The position numbers and the translations under genes were made by a program. From an uncultured Bacteroidales bacterium (GTDB lineage Bacteria; Bacteroidota; Bacteroidia; Bacteroidales; F082), in NCBI GenBank assembly GCA_946185535.1, contig CAMHJX010000001.1, positions 1 to 64,000 on the forward strand: a stretch of 64,000 nt of DNA. The letters run 5' to 3'. Of the stretch, positions 32,046 to 41,423 are shown piece after piece. The notes beneath the pieces were generated by a model. That model worked only from the letters and a program-made list of their open reading frames with translations, ran no database searches and was not told the DNA's origin. Each line of letters begins with the position of its first letter. Position 1 is the stretch's first letter.

Positions 32046-34094
32046 TTAACGGGCAACTGAGAAGGTGCGGTTCAGCACAGCACCGTCGTTGGTACGAACA
32101 CGGAGGAAGTAGATGCCATTGTTCAGGCTCTCCGTATTCAGTTGGATGTCATTACCATTGACCTCTTGCGTCATCACACACTGACCAATGGTGTTGTACA
32201 CTTCGATGCTCTTCATGTCTTCACCTTGGATGTTGAGGATGCCCGAAGTCGGGTTAGGATAAATCTTCAGGGTCTCTTCCAGTTCGTTGACACCCTCCAT
32301 CCAGGTCTGGAAAGTGGTCTCAGCGCCGTAGTAGGTCTCGCCGTTAACGACAGCGTAGGACTTCACCACATAGATGCTGGAGTGTTCAAGTTCGTCAGTA
32401 GAGCCAAGGATCTTTCCGAATTCATTCAGGATGCCAGGGATAATCAAAGGCTCGGAGCTCGTCACCTTGCGGCACTCGAAGCCCACTCCTTCAGGATAGC
32501 CTTCGTAGACCAAAGAGGAAACAAAATCAGCATGGTTGTAATCTACGTTGCTTACCTCAGTTTCACCAACTTCCACCGCGGCCTGAGGACCTCTCACTGA
32601 AAGCAGATGCGAGGCTTCTTCGCCGAATTGTCCATCGTTTTCATCTCCGAAAAGCACATTGCCTTGGCTGTCCTTCACGATGTAGTAGCCATGACCATAA
32701 GAGCAGCAGATGCCATTTTGGCCGCCATCGTGGATAGTGAAAGTGACACATTCGTTAGCGGGCACAGTAATATGCTCGATATTGAGCTGAGTAACGGTGG
32801 CACCACCGGCAAGCGTAGTATAAGGACCACCTGAAGCGATAACAGTACCATCAGAAGCGGTAAAGCTCCAAGTGATTTGTGCACCATATTTATCTTGCAT
32901 CAGATCGAGACGAAGTTCTTCCTCCTCGCCTTCAATTTCAAGTTCTGCCCATTCCGCGCAATTGATAGATCCAGAACCTTGATTGGTGTATGATACCCCA
33001 TTAGCTTCGACAATGGCAGCATTCACTGTATGCGTTCCAAAAGGAACATCTAAGGTCGTTATCAGTTTTTCACCACCATATTGAGGCATTTCGCCTTCCC
33101 AATTGATGGTCTTGGTTTGGCCTTCCATTTCAACCTCAACAGTCATGCTGGTGATGGTTTCCGTGCCCAGATTCTGAACATTCACTTCAATATCCTTTGT
33201 ATGAGAGCAAGTTGTGCCACCTGACTGCATAACGCCCATCACAGCAGGATAAATCGGATCATCACTTCCATAGACTTGTTCAAGTTGACAAGCGTTCAAA
33301 ATAGGACGTGTTGGTGTGCCTTGCAAACGCTCAGTGACAAAGGCAAGGAAATGAATGTGATCAAGAACCACCTCAGCACCATTGGGAGAGCCAATGACTT
33401 CAGGAATCTCGTATTGATAGGTTCTGGTAATCAAAGTCCCCTGTGTGGTGGGAGAAATGGGATCACCCCAAACACTCTCATTAATGACATCACGCATCGT
33501 GTGCATGTGTACGTATTGATTGCCAATCCATTGTGAAGGATTGTAGTTGCCATAGTCGGCCTGTGCACCCAGGATACTATCCTGCAACATGGCTACAGTC
33601 AGATAGTTCTGATCAGCCGTGCTATTGCCCGTGTAATACACTTCGACGGTAATCGTGGCCATACGAGTTTGCGGATTGATAGCGACAAAGCCTGCGACAT
33701 TGCATTCAGCGGCCTGGTTCAATTGTTGGTTCGTCAAGCCTGCCCATTGTCCTCTATCGGCAGCAGTGCCAGAGTGACGATTCACAACTCCGGTGGGAAT
33801 ACCATCAAAGCTAAAACCGTTGGAAATGGCAGTGCCATCAGGGCAGTTTAGATTGGGATAGGAAGTAGGCGACAAACTTGTGCAATGTAGATTCATTGCA
33901 AAAACTCTACCAGGGTTGGCAGCCATGATTTGATTTGCTCTGGCGTGACCGTCAGTGCAATAGCCGCAGTTACGTCCAGTGAACTCCTCAAGGATAACGT
34001 TCCTGTTAGTAGGTTCTGTTGATACATACTGCTGGGCTTTCAGTGAGAAAGTGAAGGCCAGCAAAGCCATTAAGGCAAAAGTAAACTTCTTCAT
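32046..34094 (-). CDS. Omp28-related protein with T9SS sorting tail
   Basis: 682 aa. Seen: signal peptide (MKKFTFALMALLAFTFSLKAQ), then an Omp28-like thioredoxin-type region starting EEFTGRNCGYCTDGHARAN with a CGYC pair at about 43-46, SLSPTSYPNLN, and a beta-sandwich middle. The last about 75 residues are a T9SS type A domain (LKIYPNPTSGILNIQGED...LNNGIYFLRVRTNDG). Prediction: exported by T9SS and fixed at the surface. Omp28 of P. gingivalis is an outer-membrane adhesin-like protein. The CGYC motif also suggests disulfide chemistry, unproven. Own -7 box (34131-34138). Confidence 0.85.
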   Translation of the reverse strand: MKKFTFALMALLAFTFSLKAQQYVSTEPTNRNVILEEFTGRNCGYCTDGHARANQIMAANPGRVFAMNLHCTSLSPTSYPNLNCPDGTAISNGFSFDGIPTGVVNRHSGTAADRGQWAGLTNQQLNQAAECNVAGFVAINPQTRMATITVEVYYTGNSTADQNYLTVAMLQDSILGAQADYGNYNPSQWIGNQYVHMHTMRDVINESVWGDPISPTTQGTLITRTYQYEIPEVIGSPNGAEVVLDHIHFLAFVTERLQGTPTRPILNACQLEQVYGSDDPIYPAVMGVMQSGGTTCSHTKDIEVNVQNLGTETITSMTVEVEMEGQTKTINWEGEMPQYGGEKLITTLDVPFGTHTVNAAIVEANGVSYTNQGSGSINCAEWAELEIEGEEEELRLDLMQDKYGAQITWSFTASDGTVIASGGPYTTLAGGATVTQLNIEHITVPANECVTFTIHDGGQNGICCSYGHGYYIVKDSQGNVLFGDENDGQFGEEASHLLSVRGPQAAVEVGETEVSNVDYNHADFVSSLVYEGYPEGVGFECRKVTSSEPLIIPGILNEFGKILGSTDELEHSSIYVVKSYAVVNGETYYGAETTFQTWMEGVNELEETLKIYPNPTSGILNIQGEDMKSIEVYNTIGQCVMTQEVNGNDIQLNTESLNNGIYFLRVRTNDGAVLNRTFSVAR

Positions 34095-34130
34095 AGTGTT
34101 ATAGTTTAGCTGATTAATACTTTTCCGCTA

Positions 34131-34138
34131 CAAAAATA
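34131..34138 (-). promoter_or_regulatory. -7 box of the Omp28-like gene
   Basis: Reverse complement reads TATTTTTG, 37 bp upstream of the ATG at 34094. Confidence 0.6.
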
Positions 34139-34150
34139 CACATTAATTAA

Positions 34151-34177
34151 AAAATGCGCCAACAAGTGGCGCATTTT
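34151..34177 (-). terminator. terminator of ilvE
   Basis: AAAATGCGCCA/TGGCGCATTTT with T tail on either strand; it ends the minus-strand ilvE gene at 34205. Confidence 0.8.
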
Positions 34178-34204
34178 TTCAAACTTTTTTCAAATAGCCT
34201 GTAA

Positions 34205-35230
34205 TTAGAGGCCTTCAATGACGGTCGTCCAACCGAATTCATCGGGCTCGGTGCCGTACTGGATGCCACGGAGTTTGTTGTAAAGCTTCAGGCTCCACGG
34301 ACCAGGCTTGCCGTCACCGAACGTATAGGACTTGCCGTTTTCGGGGTCGTCGATACGCGAGATAGGGCTGATGACAGCAGCGGTGCCGCATGCGCCAGCT
34401 TCTTCGAAGGTGGTCAGCTCTTCTTCAGCGATAGGACGACGTTCAACCTTCATGCCGAGAGTTTCAGCCAACTGCATCAAGCTCTTGTTGGTGATAGAAG
34501 GCAAGATGGACGTGCTCTGAGGCGTGATGTAGGTGTCGTTCTTGATACCGAAGAAGTTGGCGGCGCCAGCCTCGTCGATGTACTTCTTCTCCTTGGCGTC
34601 GAGATAGAACTCGCAAGCGTACTCGCCACCATGGCAAGCCTCGACGTGCGGGCGCAACGAAGCGGCGTAGTTGCCACCGACCTTGTACGTACCGGTACCC
34701 AACGGGGCAGCGCGGTCGTACTTGCGCGTGATGACGTAGGGGTTAGCCATGAAACCGCCCTTGAAGTAAGGACCGACGGGAGTCACGAAGATCATGAACA
34801 GATACTCGTCAGCGGGTTTCACACCCACGCGGGCGCCCGTGCCGATCAGCAGCGGACGAAGATAGAGCGAAGCGCCAGTCTCGTAAGGCGGGATGAAGTC
34901 GGCATTGAGACGGATGACCTTCTCGACGGCTTCCCAGAACAACCCATCGGGAACCTCGGCCATCATGATGCCCTGTGCAGAACGCTGCAAACGCTTGCAG
35001 TTCTCGTCCCAGCGGAACACACGCACCTTGCCGTCCTTACCACGGAAGGCCTTCATGCCTTCGAAGGCTTCCTGACCGTAGTGCAGGCAGGTGGCTGCCA
35101 TGTGGATGTTAATCGAAGTGTCGGAGCTGACTTCCAATTCGCCCCATTTGCCGTTGCGGAAATAGCAACGGACGTTGTAATTCGTTGGATAATAACCGAA
35201 TGTTAAATTTGCCCAATCGATGTTTTGCAT
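34205..35230 (-). CDS. ilvE: branched-chain amino acid aminotransferase
   Basis: 341 aa. It transfers the amino group between Leu, Ile or Val and 2-oxoglutarate, using PLP, in the cytoplasm. Seen: GQEAFEGMKAFRGKDG near 55, LYLRPLLIGTGARVGV, TGTYKVGGNYAAS with the PLP-binding Lys, DEAGAANFFGI, and EAGACGTAAVISPI. Length and motifs are those of the type II BCAT common in Bacteroidota. It stands alone: own terminator, and the next gene on the same strand lies 80 bp upstream. D-amino acid transaminase is the related alternative but is shorter. Confidence 0.93.
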   Translation of the reverse strand: MQNIDWANLTFGYYPTNYNVRCYFRNGKWGELEVSSDTSINIHMAATCLHYGQEAFEGMKAFRGKDGKVRVFRWDENCKRLQRSAQGIMMAEVPDGLFWEAVEKVIRLNADFIPPYETGASLYLRPLLIGTGARVGVKPADEYLFMIFVTPVGPYFKGGFMANPYVITRKYDRAAPLGTGTYKVGGNYAASLRPHVEACHGGEYACEFYLDAKEKKYIDEAGAANFFGIKNDTYITPQSTSILPSITNKSLMQLAETLGMKVERRPIAEEELTTFEEAGACGTAAVISPISRIDDPENGKSYTFGDGKPGPWSLKLYNKLRGIQYGTEPDEFGWTTVIEGL

Positions 35231-35310
35231 GATTCTATTTATTTATAGTTGATTGATTTCTGTCGTTTCCAAAAAGTCCACGAAATTACGCATTTTTCTT
35301 GACATGGCGG

Positions 35311-36507
35311 CTATTTTGAAGAAAAAATGTTCCGTTTCCATGGAATTAATCCCAAAGCCGTTTCAAGGTAGTGTGTCTCAATGCCATATTGCCGTTTCAA
35401 GTCTGCGATTTGCTGCAAAATTTCTGCTTTTTTCGGCTCTTTGGATGTTTTTCTGCCCACCAAAAGCACATTTTTAGGCGTGTGTTCCATCTCGATGAAC
35501 TCCATCACCTGGGTCTTGTAGCCGAAATACTCCAGAATCAAGGCACGGATGGTGTCTGTGATCATCACGGCTTGACGCTCAAGAAAGATGCCGTAGCGCG
35601 TGATGGCGTCGACCTTGCCCGAGCGCTCCATCTCCTGCCGGATTTGCTTATGGCAGCAGGGCGCGCAGACGATCAGATCCGCTCCCGCCTTGATGCCCGA
35701 GGCGATGGCGTCGTCGGTGGCCGTGTTGCAGGCATGAAGCGCAATCAGGACATCCAACTTTTCGGGATGATACGCTTCAATGCTACTCTCCACAAACTCC
35801 AAGCCATTCAAATTGTCTGCTTTGATGATCTCGTTGATTTTCATCACCAAGTCAGGACGTATTTCCACACCTTTGATATCCACATCCAAGTTCAGTCGTT
35901 GGGTCAGTAGCTCGTGCAAGGCAAAGGTGAGATACCCCTTCCCTGCCCCCATGTCGGCGATGTGGACCGTACCGTCAAACTTCATCGGTTTGACAAGGCT
36001 CTCCACAATCTCGGCGTACTTGTAGATCTGCTTGAACTTATGCTGCATGTCGGCAGTGATCTTGCCCTCGCGCGTGGTCAAACCAAGCTGATACCACCAT
36101 GGATTTGCCGGGTTGATAAGACGGGTTTTCTGTTTGTCATGCTCCAAGCTCTGCTCACGGCATTCCTGAACCTTCTTGGTTTGGAGGGTCGCTTTGCCTT
36201 TGGAGGAGACCAACAATGTGATATCCTCGTCGACGGTAAACAGCACGGCATTCAGAAAATGGTCAGGGACCAATTCCTTCAGGATGCTTAGCATTTGCGC
36301 TGCATCATAGTTCTTCACCTCGTCGCGACGCTCATAGTGATAGGTGAAGGCGAAAAGGCGCTTCTCCTTGATGAGTACCGGCTTCACGTAGATATTGCGC
36401 AGCTCGTCATGCTTCAGCGCGGGCTTGCTCAACGTCATTTTCACCAATGTGCCTTGCTCCGCAGCATCAGCTATTCGGTTGAGGAATATATCGAGGTTTT
36501 CCGACAT
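35311..36507 (-). CDS. SAM-dependent methyltransferase, Methyltransf_32/GSTCD-like
   Basis: 398 aa from ATG at 36507 (MSENLDIFLNR); a longer frame to 36525 is possible. Seen: an N-terminal domain of about 170 residues, then the class I SAM-binding fold: IADMGAGKGYLTFALHEL (motif I), IKGVEIRPDLV (motif II), and VLIALHACNTATDDAI (post-motif) followed by CAPCCHKQIRQEM. The GAGKGYLTFAL and ALHACNTATDDAI signatures belong to a conserved family of putative RNA or protein methyltransferases. The substrate is unknown. The CxxCC pattern may bind metal. Confidence 0.85.
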   Translation of the reverse strand: MSENLDIFLNRIADAAEQGTLVKMTLSKPALKHDELRNIYVKPVLIKEKRLFAFTYHYERRDEVKNYDAAQMLSILKELVPDHFLNAVLFTVDEDITLLVSSKGKATLQTKKVQECREQSLEHDKQKTRLINPANPWWYQLGLTTREGKITADMQHKFKQIYKYAEIVESLVKPMKFDGTVHIADMGAGKGYLTFALHELLTQRLNLDVDIKGVEIRPDLVMKINEIIKADNLNGLEFVESSIEAYHPEKLDVLIALHACNTATDDAIASGIKAGADLIVCAPCCHKQIRQEMERSGKVDAITRYGIFLERQAVMITDTIRALILEYFGYKTQVMEFIEMEHTPKNVLLVGRKTSKEPKKAEILQQIADLKRQYGIETHYLETALGLIPWKRNIFSSK

Positions 36508-36541
36508 GGTTAAAATATTCGGCAAATAAAGAACCTATACA

Positions 36542-37153
36542 TCATTCCGGCAATGCCACGGCAGGCCAGCCATAGTCTTGCACCATCTTGACCGGAAGGT
36601 TGTGTTTTTTCACATAGTCGGCGATGAAGTGCAGTCTGACATCCTCGCGCTTCTCTTGATTACTGTTGAGCTCCCAAAAAGCATCAAAATTATCGCCGAA
36701 AATCCTCTTGGCACTTTCCATGTTATCGGCACCGTCCTCCACGGCATCGAAGCCAGTCACCTCAAAGCCCTTGTCGGTCTTCTTCAAGTGCATCAGTCCA
36801 GGATGGTTGCCGCCCGAAACGGTCTTCAACGTGTCGCCAGCGACGTTGTAGTTGAACACCCAAAAGTCGCCCCACATCAGAATATCATCCTTATTTGCAT
36901 CGTTTGTGCTGATAATCATAGGGCAAGGGATGCAATGCTCAGCCTCAGCGTAATTCTTACCAATCACATTCACCAGGTAATCCTCAACGGTCGCAGCACA
37001 CGCCACTGCATCAGGCACTTTGACTTCGACTGGAGTGTTTTCCACTTGGGTTTCCTTTGGCTCTTCTTTGGCTTTCTTGTTGCCACAGCCAACCAAACTA
37101 ACGCCGCAAATCAGGATGGCGGCCATCATCCACATTTTCATTGATTTGTTCAT
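36542..37153 (-). CDS. hypothetical lipoprotein
   Basis: 203 aa. Seen: a lipobox (ICGVSLVGCGNKK), a Lys/Glu-rich linker, then a domain with AEAEHCIPCPMIISTND, a Cys pair and aromatic residues, ending QDYGWPAVALPE. No family assigned. The charged linker after the lipid-modified Cys is typical of surface or periplasmic lipoproteins. It follows the methyltransferase start with a 34-bp gap on the same strand, so the order of transcription is lipoprotein first. The regulation is not visible. Confidence 0.7.
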   Translation of the reverse strand: MNKSMKMWMMAAILICGVSLVGCGNKKAKEEPKETQVENTPVEVKVPDAVACAATVEDYLVNVIGKNYAEAEHCIPCPMIISTNDANKDDILMWGDFWVFNYNVAGDTLKTVSGGNHPGLMHLKKTDKGFEVTGFDAVEDGADNMESAKRIFGDNFDAFWELNSNQEKREDVRLHFIADYVKKHNLPVKMVQDYGWPAVALPE

Positions 37154-37276
37154 CAGTACCTCTAGTTTTATGATTATTTACAATTAATGTCGCGAAAATA
37201 CGGGTAATTCTCCAATTCGCAAAACAATAATTTTGAAAAACAGCAATTGAGCCTGAAAAGGCATCTCTTTACAGCT

Positions 37277-37801
37277 TCATTCAACGAACAGATAATGACA
37301 CCGTTTATGAAAATCCGGACCTCCTTCCACACCCATATCCATTCCTTCCTTCTTTATGATGGCTAGGACTCGTTTATCCATGTATTCACGGTCTCTCATA
37401 ATGGTGACATAGCCTTGTACCTCAATACATTGCAGTCCTATTCGGCCGAGGTTTTGCCTTAAATAATCCTGCACCTGTTTGGATACGCTTATGCAATAAT
37501 CCCCATAAGGAGAATCCGACGTTTTTGTGACTGAATACTTCACATCCGACAACACCACACTGTCGTTAAAACTGATGCTGAACCTGTTATCCTCTTCAAA
37601 AGTAATCGTCACTTCTTCTCCACGGAAATGCGTCGGGTTAAAAACACCTACGATGCCTCCGACATGGGTTTCAAACCATTTCCAAGTCCCTAACAATTCG
37701 GGCATTTCTCTCACCAAATCAACGTTTTTAGGAGTCCTATCCAATGTCATGCAAGAACCCAAAACAGCTAAAAACGCAATTATCAATGACAGTTTTTTCA
37801 T
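37277..37801 (-). CDS. hypothetical lipoprotein
   Basis: 174 aa. Seen: lipobox (IAFLAVLGSCMTL), then ELLGTWKWFETHVGGIVG and a beta-rich domain with VTITFEEDNRFSISF. Proteins with ELLGTWKW at the start of the mature part resemble lipocalin-like or DUF-type lipoproteins of Bacteroidota; I do not assign one. It lies 7 bp after the sialidase (the end of 37809-38969), so the two are probably one operon with the sialidase first. Confidence 0.7.
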   Translation of the reverse strand: MKKLSLIIAFLAVLGSCMTLDRTPKNVDLVREMPELLGTWKWFETHVGGIVGVFNPTHFRGEEVTITFEEDNRFSISFNDSVVLSDVKYSVTKTSDSPYGDYCISVSKQVQDYLRQNLGRIGLQCIEVQGYVTIMRDREYMDKRVLAIIKKEGMDMGVEGGPDFHKRCHYLFVE

Positions 37802-37808
37802 CTCTTCT

Positions 37809-38969
37809 TTACTTTTCTAACCATTCCAAACCAAAATTATAGAAAACCATGGAATAACCCAGTGTGTCGCCGTCAGACTCCTCCACATAGAGGCCGATGC
37901 TGTGGTTGGGCAGGATGCAGAGCGAGGAATAGGCAGCATCATAAGGCACGATGCACTTGCTCACAGGCCAGGTCTTGCCTTCGTCATAACTAACATACAC
38001 CGTCACCTTTTCACGGCGCTCGGGTCCAGGCAAGGAATGGAGCAGGATATTCTTTTCATCACCATCTTTTACCGATGAATAACGAATAATATCTCCGTTG
38101 CAGGCCGTAGCCACGAGGTCGGGCCAAGCGGAGGTTTCGGGGCGCCAAGTGGTGCCGCCGTCTTCGGAAATGTTGTACCACCGCACGCCCTCGTGACGGA
38201 TACTCATCAAGATGCGGCCATCGGCCAGCTCCACTACCTTGGCCTCGTCGCCGCGCTGTGAGGCTCGGCCGGAGATTTGCCAGGTCTCGCCATTGTCGTC
38301 GGAATAGACGGCATAGTTGCAAGCCGCCCATTCCTCGGTGTCGCGCACGGCGAGGACGAACATAATGCGACCCGTTGAAGTCAATAGGCCGTTGCCCGAG
38401 GCGAAGAAGGCCGACCACCAAGTGCGACTCACCTCGTTATCACACTTTGCGCCATAAAGTTCATCGGTAATGTCTTTGGGTTCAGTCCAAGTCTGGCCGT
38501 TGTCGTAACTCCTTGCAATATAGGTTCGCAATGGATTCTCAGGTCTCCCTTGCCAAAAGCCGCAACCGCCCACAAAAGCTGCCAAGAGGCCGCCTTCATC
38601 GTTGGTACGCACCAAGGCGCAGTCACCGTAGCCCTTCCCCACCCCTTGACCTTCCATCAAGGTGTAAGGCTCACTCCAAGTGCGACCACCATCAGTACTA
38701 CGATTGATGAGGATGTCGATGTCTTCGGGCAAGTCTATGTCGTTGTTTTTCCTCTTGTCGGTGGCAATGACCAAAGAACCGTCTTTAGCCGTGATGATGG
38801 TAGGGATGCGATAGTTCCTTGAGTTGTAATCGCCTGGACGATAGATTACCGTCCGCAAACGGATGGAATCGGGTTCGGGATCGGAGGTTTCGATTGGTTG
38901 GCTATTATTGCCGCAGGAGGCCAACACAAAGCCCAATGCCATAATGAAAAGTGAAATTTGGTATTTCAT
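37809..38969 (-). CDS. exo-alpha-sialidase (GH33) lipoprotein
   Basis: 386 aa. It would release terminal sialic acids from host or dietary glycans. Seen: signal peptide with lipobox (GFVLASCGNN), the FRIP-type motif NYRIPTIIT at about 50-58, and five Asp-box repeats of type SxDxGxTW (STDGGRTWSEP, SYDNGQTWTEP, SDDNGETWQIS, SEDGGTTWRPE, SYDEGKTWPVS) that define a six-bladed propeller. Length is that of a single-domain enzyme. Anchored by lipid, likely to the outer surface. Downstream neighbour is a small lipoprotein (7 bp). Catalytic Tyr/Glu pairs were not mapped residue by residue. Confidence 0.9.
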   Translation of the reverse strand: MKYQISLFIMALGFVLASCGNNSQPIETSDPEPDSIRLRTVIYRPGDYNSRNYRIPTIITAKDGSLVIATDKRKNNDIDLPEDIDILINRSTDGGRTWSEPYTLMEGQGVGKGYGDCALVRTNDEGGLLAAFVGGCGFWQGRPENPLRTYIARSYDNGQTWTEPKDITDELYGAKCDNEVSRTWWSAFFASGNGLLTSTGRIMFVLAVRDTEEWAACNYAVYSDDNGETWQISGRASQRGDEAKVVELADGRILMSIRHEGVRWYNISEDGGTTWRPETSAWPDLVATACNGDIIRYSSVKDGDEKNILLHSLPGPERREKVTVYVSYDEGKTWPVSKCIVPYDAAYSSLCILPNHSIGLYVEESDGDTLGYSMVFYNFGLEWLEK

Positions 38970-38988
38970 AAGCGTAGTATTTAGGCAT

Positions 38989-38996
38989 CAAAAATA
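38989..38996 (-). promoter_or_regulatory. -7 box of the sialidase operon
   Basis: Reverse complement reads TATTTTTG, 20 bp upstream of the ATG at 38969. Confidence 0.6.
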
Positions 38997-39036
38997 CAAA
39001 ATTCTCCGTCCCAACCCAGTGAAACGGAGAATTTTG
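38997..39036 (-). terminator. terminator of the M28 peptidase gene
   Basis: Thirteen-bp perfect stem CAAAATTCTCCGT/ACGGAGAATTTTG lies directly after the minus-strand stop at 39059; it also abuts the -7 box at 38989-38996. Confidence 0.75.
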
Positions 39037-39058
39037 AAGTTTTATGTTCAACCAAAGT

Positions 39059-40882
39059 TTACTGCACCATGACTTTCGCTGTCACTCCCCTGCTCTCGCC
39101 GATAGCTTTCAAGAAATAAACGCCCTTTTGGCATTTACCGAGATCGAGGACGGAACGACCATCCATGTGGTTTTCATAAACCTTGCGGCCCGAGATGTCG
39201 TATACTTCCACATTCCATTGGCCTGTGCCGAGATTGAGGTTGAAGGTGCCGTTGGAAGGATTGGGATAGACCAATGTGCTGCCGCTTTCCAACTCATTCA
39301 CACTTGATGGAATGCCCTCACCAATCAAAGTCTCTGACGGAGCCTCGCAGCCATCGCTATACACGGACATGATGAAATACTCCGCTGTAGCGCCAATGCT
39401 TATTGTATCCTCAAAATAATACAAGCCACTATAATTAGGATCATATTCTTGTGTAGCAATCACCATATTGTCACGATACACATCAAAATGCTCAAGTTCG
39501 CCCGATGAGCCTTCTTCTGGCGCTTCCCAAAACATAACTAATTCGATTACTTCCTTATTGACGGGCTGAAGGAAGTCGAAATAAATCACCGGATTGCAAT
39601 ACACTTGAGGTGTATCGCCCACAGGATTAGCAATCTCTGCCAAGCAAGCAATGTTCATCTGGCAGTACTGTTGAGACATAGCGAAGCTGTTGACGCTCGT
39701 ACCAATTAAGTCATTGGGTGTGTGGATGAAAGGACTGTGGTTCTGGTAGTCCTCGAAAGGATAGATGCCCATGTAGCCGTGGTTATTGAAAGAGGTGTGG
39801 TCGCTGTCGCCTTGGTTGAAGTTGACATGGCGGATGGGCAGTTCAGGATAATACACACTACCAACATTCATATAATAGGTGCCGATGGGCTCCACCGAGT
39901 TGGGATAGATGCAGTCGATGTGGATTTGGTCGCCATAAAGGTAACCGTTCATGTCGTTGTTGAAATAGCCGATAATGTCCATGCCCTGTTGTTGACAGCG
40001 CGAAGCATAAGCCTCACTACCATACAGACCCATCTCCTCGCAGCCGTATGCGCAGTAGATGATGCTGTATTCGAACTCGTACTGGGTCATGATTCTGGCG
40101 CTTTCGAGCACGCTGGCCACGCCAGTGGCGTTGTCGTCGGCACCAGGAGCCGTGCCACCGCCCATCATAGCCTCATACGAGAACGAATCGAAGTGGCTGC
40201 CACACACCACATAAGTGTCTGGATAGAGCGTACCACGCTGAATACCAATGACATTAGGTGCCGCAGCACCGCTACCCATCCATGTATTGGCATTGAATGG
40301 TTGTTGCTCGACCTCGAGGCCTAGGGCCTCCATACGACTGGCAATCCAATCGGAAGCGGCAAAGGCATTATCGGAGTTCCAAATGCGGCTGTTGTAATCC
40401 TGCAAATGCTGAACCGTGGCCTCAAGCGAGTCCATGTTGACTTGATTCAGCATCTCGCGGATGGTAGGATTCACTTCCGTCACCACCGGGAAGTCGCGGG
40501 TCAAGCGTGGCAAACGCGCCTCTTTGTTGAAGATGGCCACGGCACCATCGTTCTTGTAAGGTTCGACAGATCCACTCACAATAACATAATCCTGCGTTGA
40601 ATACAAGGCATTGTAACGCTGCTGATGTTCTTTCGGGCAGTACACCAAGGTGTAGGTTTCAGCATTCGAGAAAGCGTTTTCATCGATCATCACCATATTT
40701 GCCTCAAAGCGTTCTGCGGTGGCAAAGACCTCAGAATCAGTGTAAAAGTGCACCGTTAGGTTCGGGTCAGAGAAGTGTTTTTCCAGTTCGGTGCGGCCCG
40801 AATAGGAAAGCATCACGAAATTGCCGGCCATCGTCGCCACTGACATAGCCAACACCACTAATGTAAAAAGAAACCTTTTCAT
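39059..40882 (-). CDS. M28 family metallopeptidase with T9SS sorting tail
   Basis: 607 aa. Seen: signal peptide (MKRFLFTLVVLAMSVATMAG), an N-terminal domain, then the M28 aminopeptidase core: CGSHFDSFSYEAMMGGGTAPGADDNATG (zinc ligands His and Asp), YGCEEMGLYGSEAYA with the general-base Glu pair, and HTPNDL with the last His. A fibronectin-like part follows and the final about 75 residues are a type A T9SS domain (TLVYPNPSNGTFNLNLGTGQ...KGVYFLKAIGESRG). Prediction: a secreted or surface-bound zinc aminopeptidase. Own -7 box at 40938-40945, terminator at 38997-39036. Confidence 0.9.
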   Translation of the reverse strand: MKRFLFTLVVLAMSVATMAGNFVMLSYSGRTELEKHFSDPNLTVHFYTDSEVFATAERFEANMVMIDENAFSNAETYTLVYCPKEHQQRYNALYSTQDYVIVSGSVEPYKNDGAVAIFNKEARLPRLTRDFPVVTEVNPTIREMLNQVNMDSLEATVQHLQDYNSRIWNSDNAFAASDWIASRMEALGLEVEQQPFNANTWMGSGAAAPNVIGIQRGTLYPDTYVVCGSHFDSFSYEAMMGGGTAPGADDNATGVASVLESARIMTQYEFEYSIIYCAYGCEEMGLYGSEAYASRCQQQGMDIIGYFNNDMNGYLYGDQIHIDCIYPNSVEPIGTYYMNVGSVYYPELPIRHVNFNQGDSDHTSFNNHGYMGIYPFEDYQNHSPFIHTPNDLIGTSVNSFAMSQQYCQMNIACLAEIANPVGDTPQVYCNPVIYFDFLQPVNKEVIELVMFWEAPEEGSSGELEHFDVYRDNMVIATQEYDPNYSGLYYFEDTISIGATAEYFIMSVYSDGCEAPSETLIGEGIPSSVNELESGSTLVYPNPSNGTFNLNLGTGQWNVEVYDISGRKVYENHMDGRSVLDLGKCQKGVYFLKAIGESRGVTAKVMVQ

Positions 40883-40937
40883 ATTGCTGTCTATTTAACG
40901 AAATTAAAAATACACTTTTGTATAATTCTCTTAGGTG

Positions 40938-40945
40938 CAAAAATA
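40938..40945 (-). promoter_or_regulatory. -7 box of the M28 peptidase gene
   Basis: Reverse complement TATTTTTG, 56 bp upstream of the ATG at 40882. Confidence 0.6.
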
Positions 40946-40989
40946 GATAAGAAAACAACATCATACCTTGTTTCATTAAAAATAATTCC

Positions 40990-40997
40990 TATTTTTG
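40990..40997 (+). promoter_or_regulatory. -7 box of the small lipoprotein gene
   Basis: TATTTTTG, 46 bp before the ATG at 41043. Together with 40938-40945 it forms a divergent pair. Confidence 0.6.
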
Positions 40998-41042
40998 TCG
41001 CGATTATTCACAAGTCACATCAACTACTTAAATATCAACACT

Positions 41043-41423
41043 ATGAAAAAGACAATAATTATTGCCCTTGCTGGCATCATGCTGTTCGCCTTCACACAGT
41101 GCGGCGGCGGCAAAAATGAAAACAAAGAAGACAAAGCGAAAACCGAGACAAAAGCGTCCAAGCAATTCACGGAAATGAAGGAAGCTTATGACGAAATTGA
41201 GAAGATGATCAATGACACCAAGGATTGTGAAGAGCTAAAAGAAGCGGCCTTTGCCGTGGCCCTTGGAGCCCTTGCCATCGAACTGGGTGGCGACGAATAC
41301 ACGGCTGAAGATAAGATGACAGAGAAAGAAAAAGAACAATTCAACAAGATCATCGAAGACCTCAGCGATAAAGCGCAAAAGAAAGCCAGACAATTGGGGT
41401 GCGACCTTGGCCTAGACGAGTAA
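41043..41423 (+). CDS. small acidic lipoprotein
   Basis: 126 aa from the ATG at 41043; an in-frame start at 40995 overlaps the promoter. Seen: lipobox (MLFAFTQCGGG), Lys/Glu-rich helices (EDKAKTETKASKQFTEMKEAYDEIEKMIND), and a C-terminal part with two Cys. No family assigned. Odd: its TAA (41421-41423) is followed, in the same frame and without a gap, by the 3' part of murB (41424-41924), so it lies at the exact point where murB was truncated. Confidence 0.7.
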   Translation: MKKTIIIALAGIMLFAFTQCGGGKNENKEDKAKTETKASKQFTEMKEAYDEIEKMINDTKDCEELKEAAFAVALGALAIELGGDEYTAEDKMTEKEKEQFNKIIEDLSDKAQKKARQLGCDLGLDE

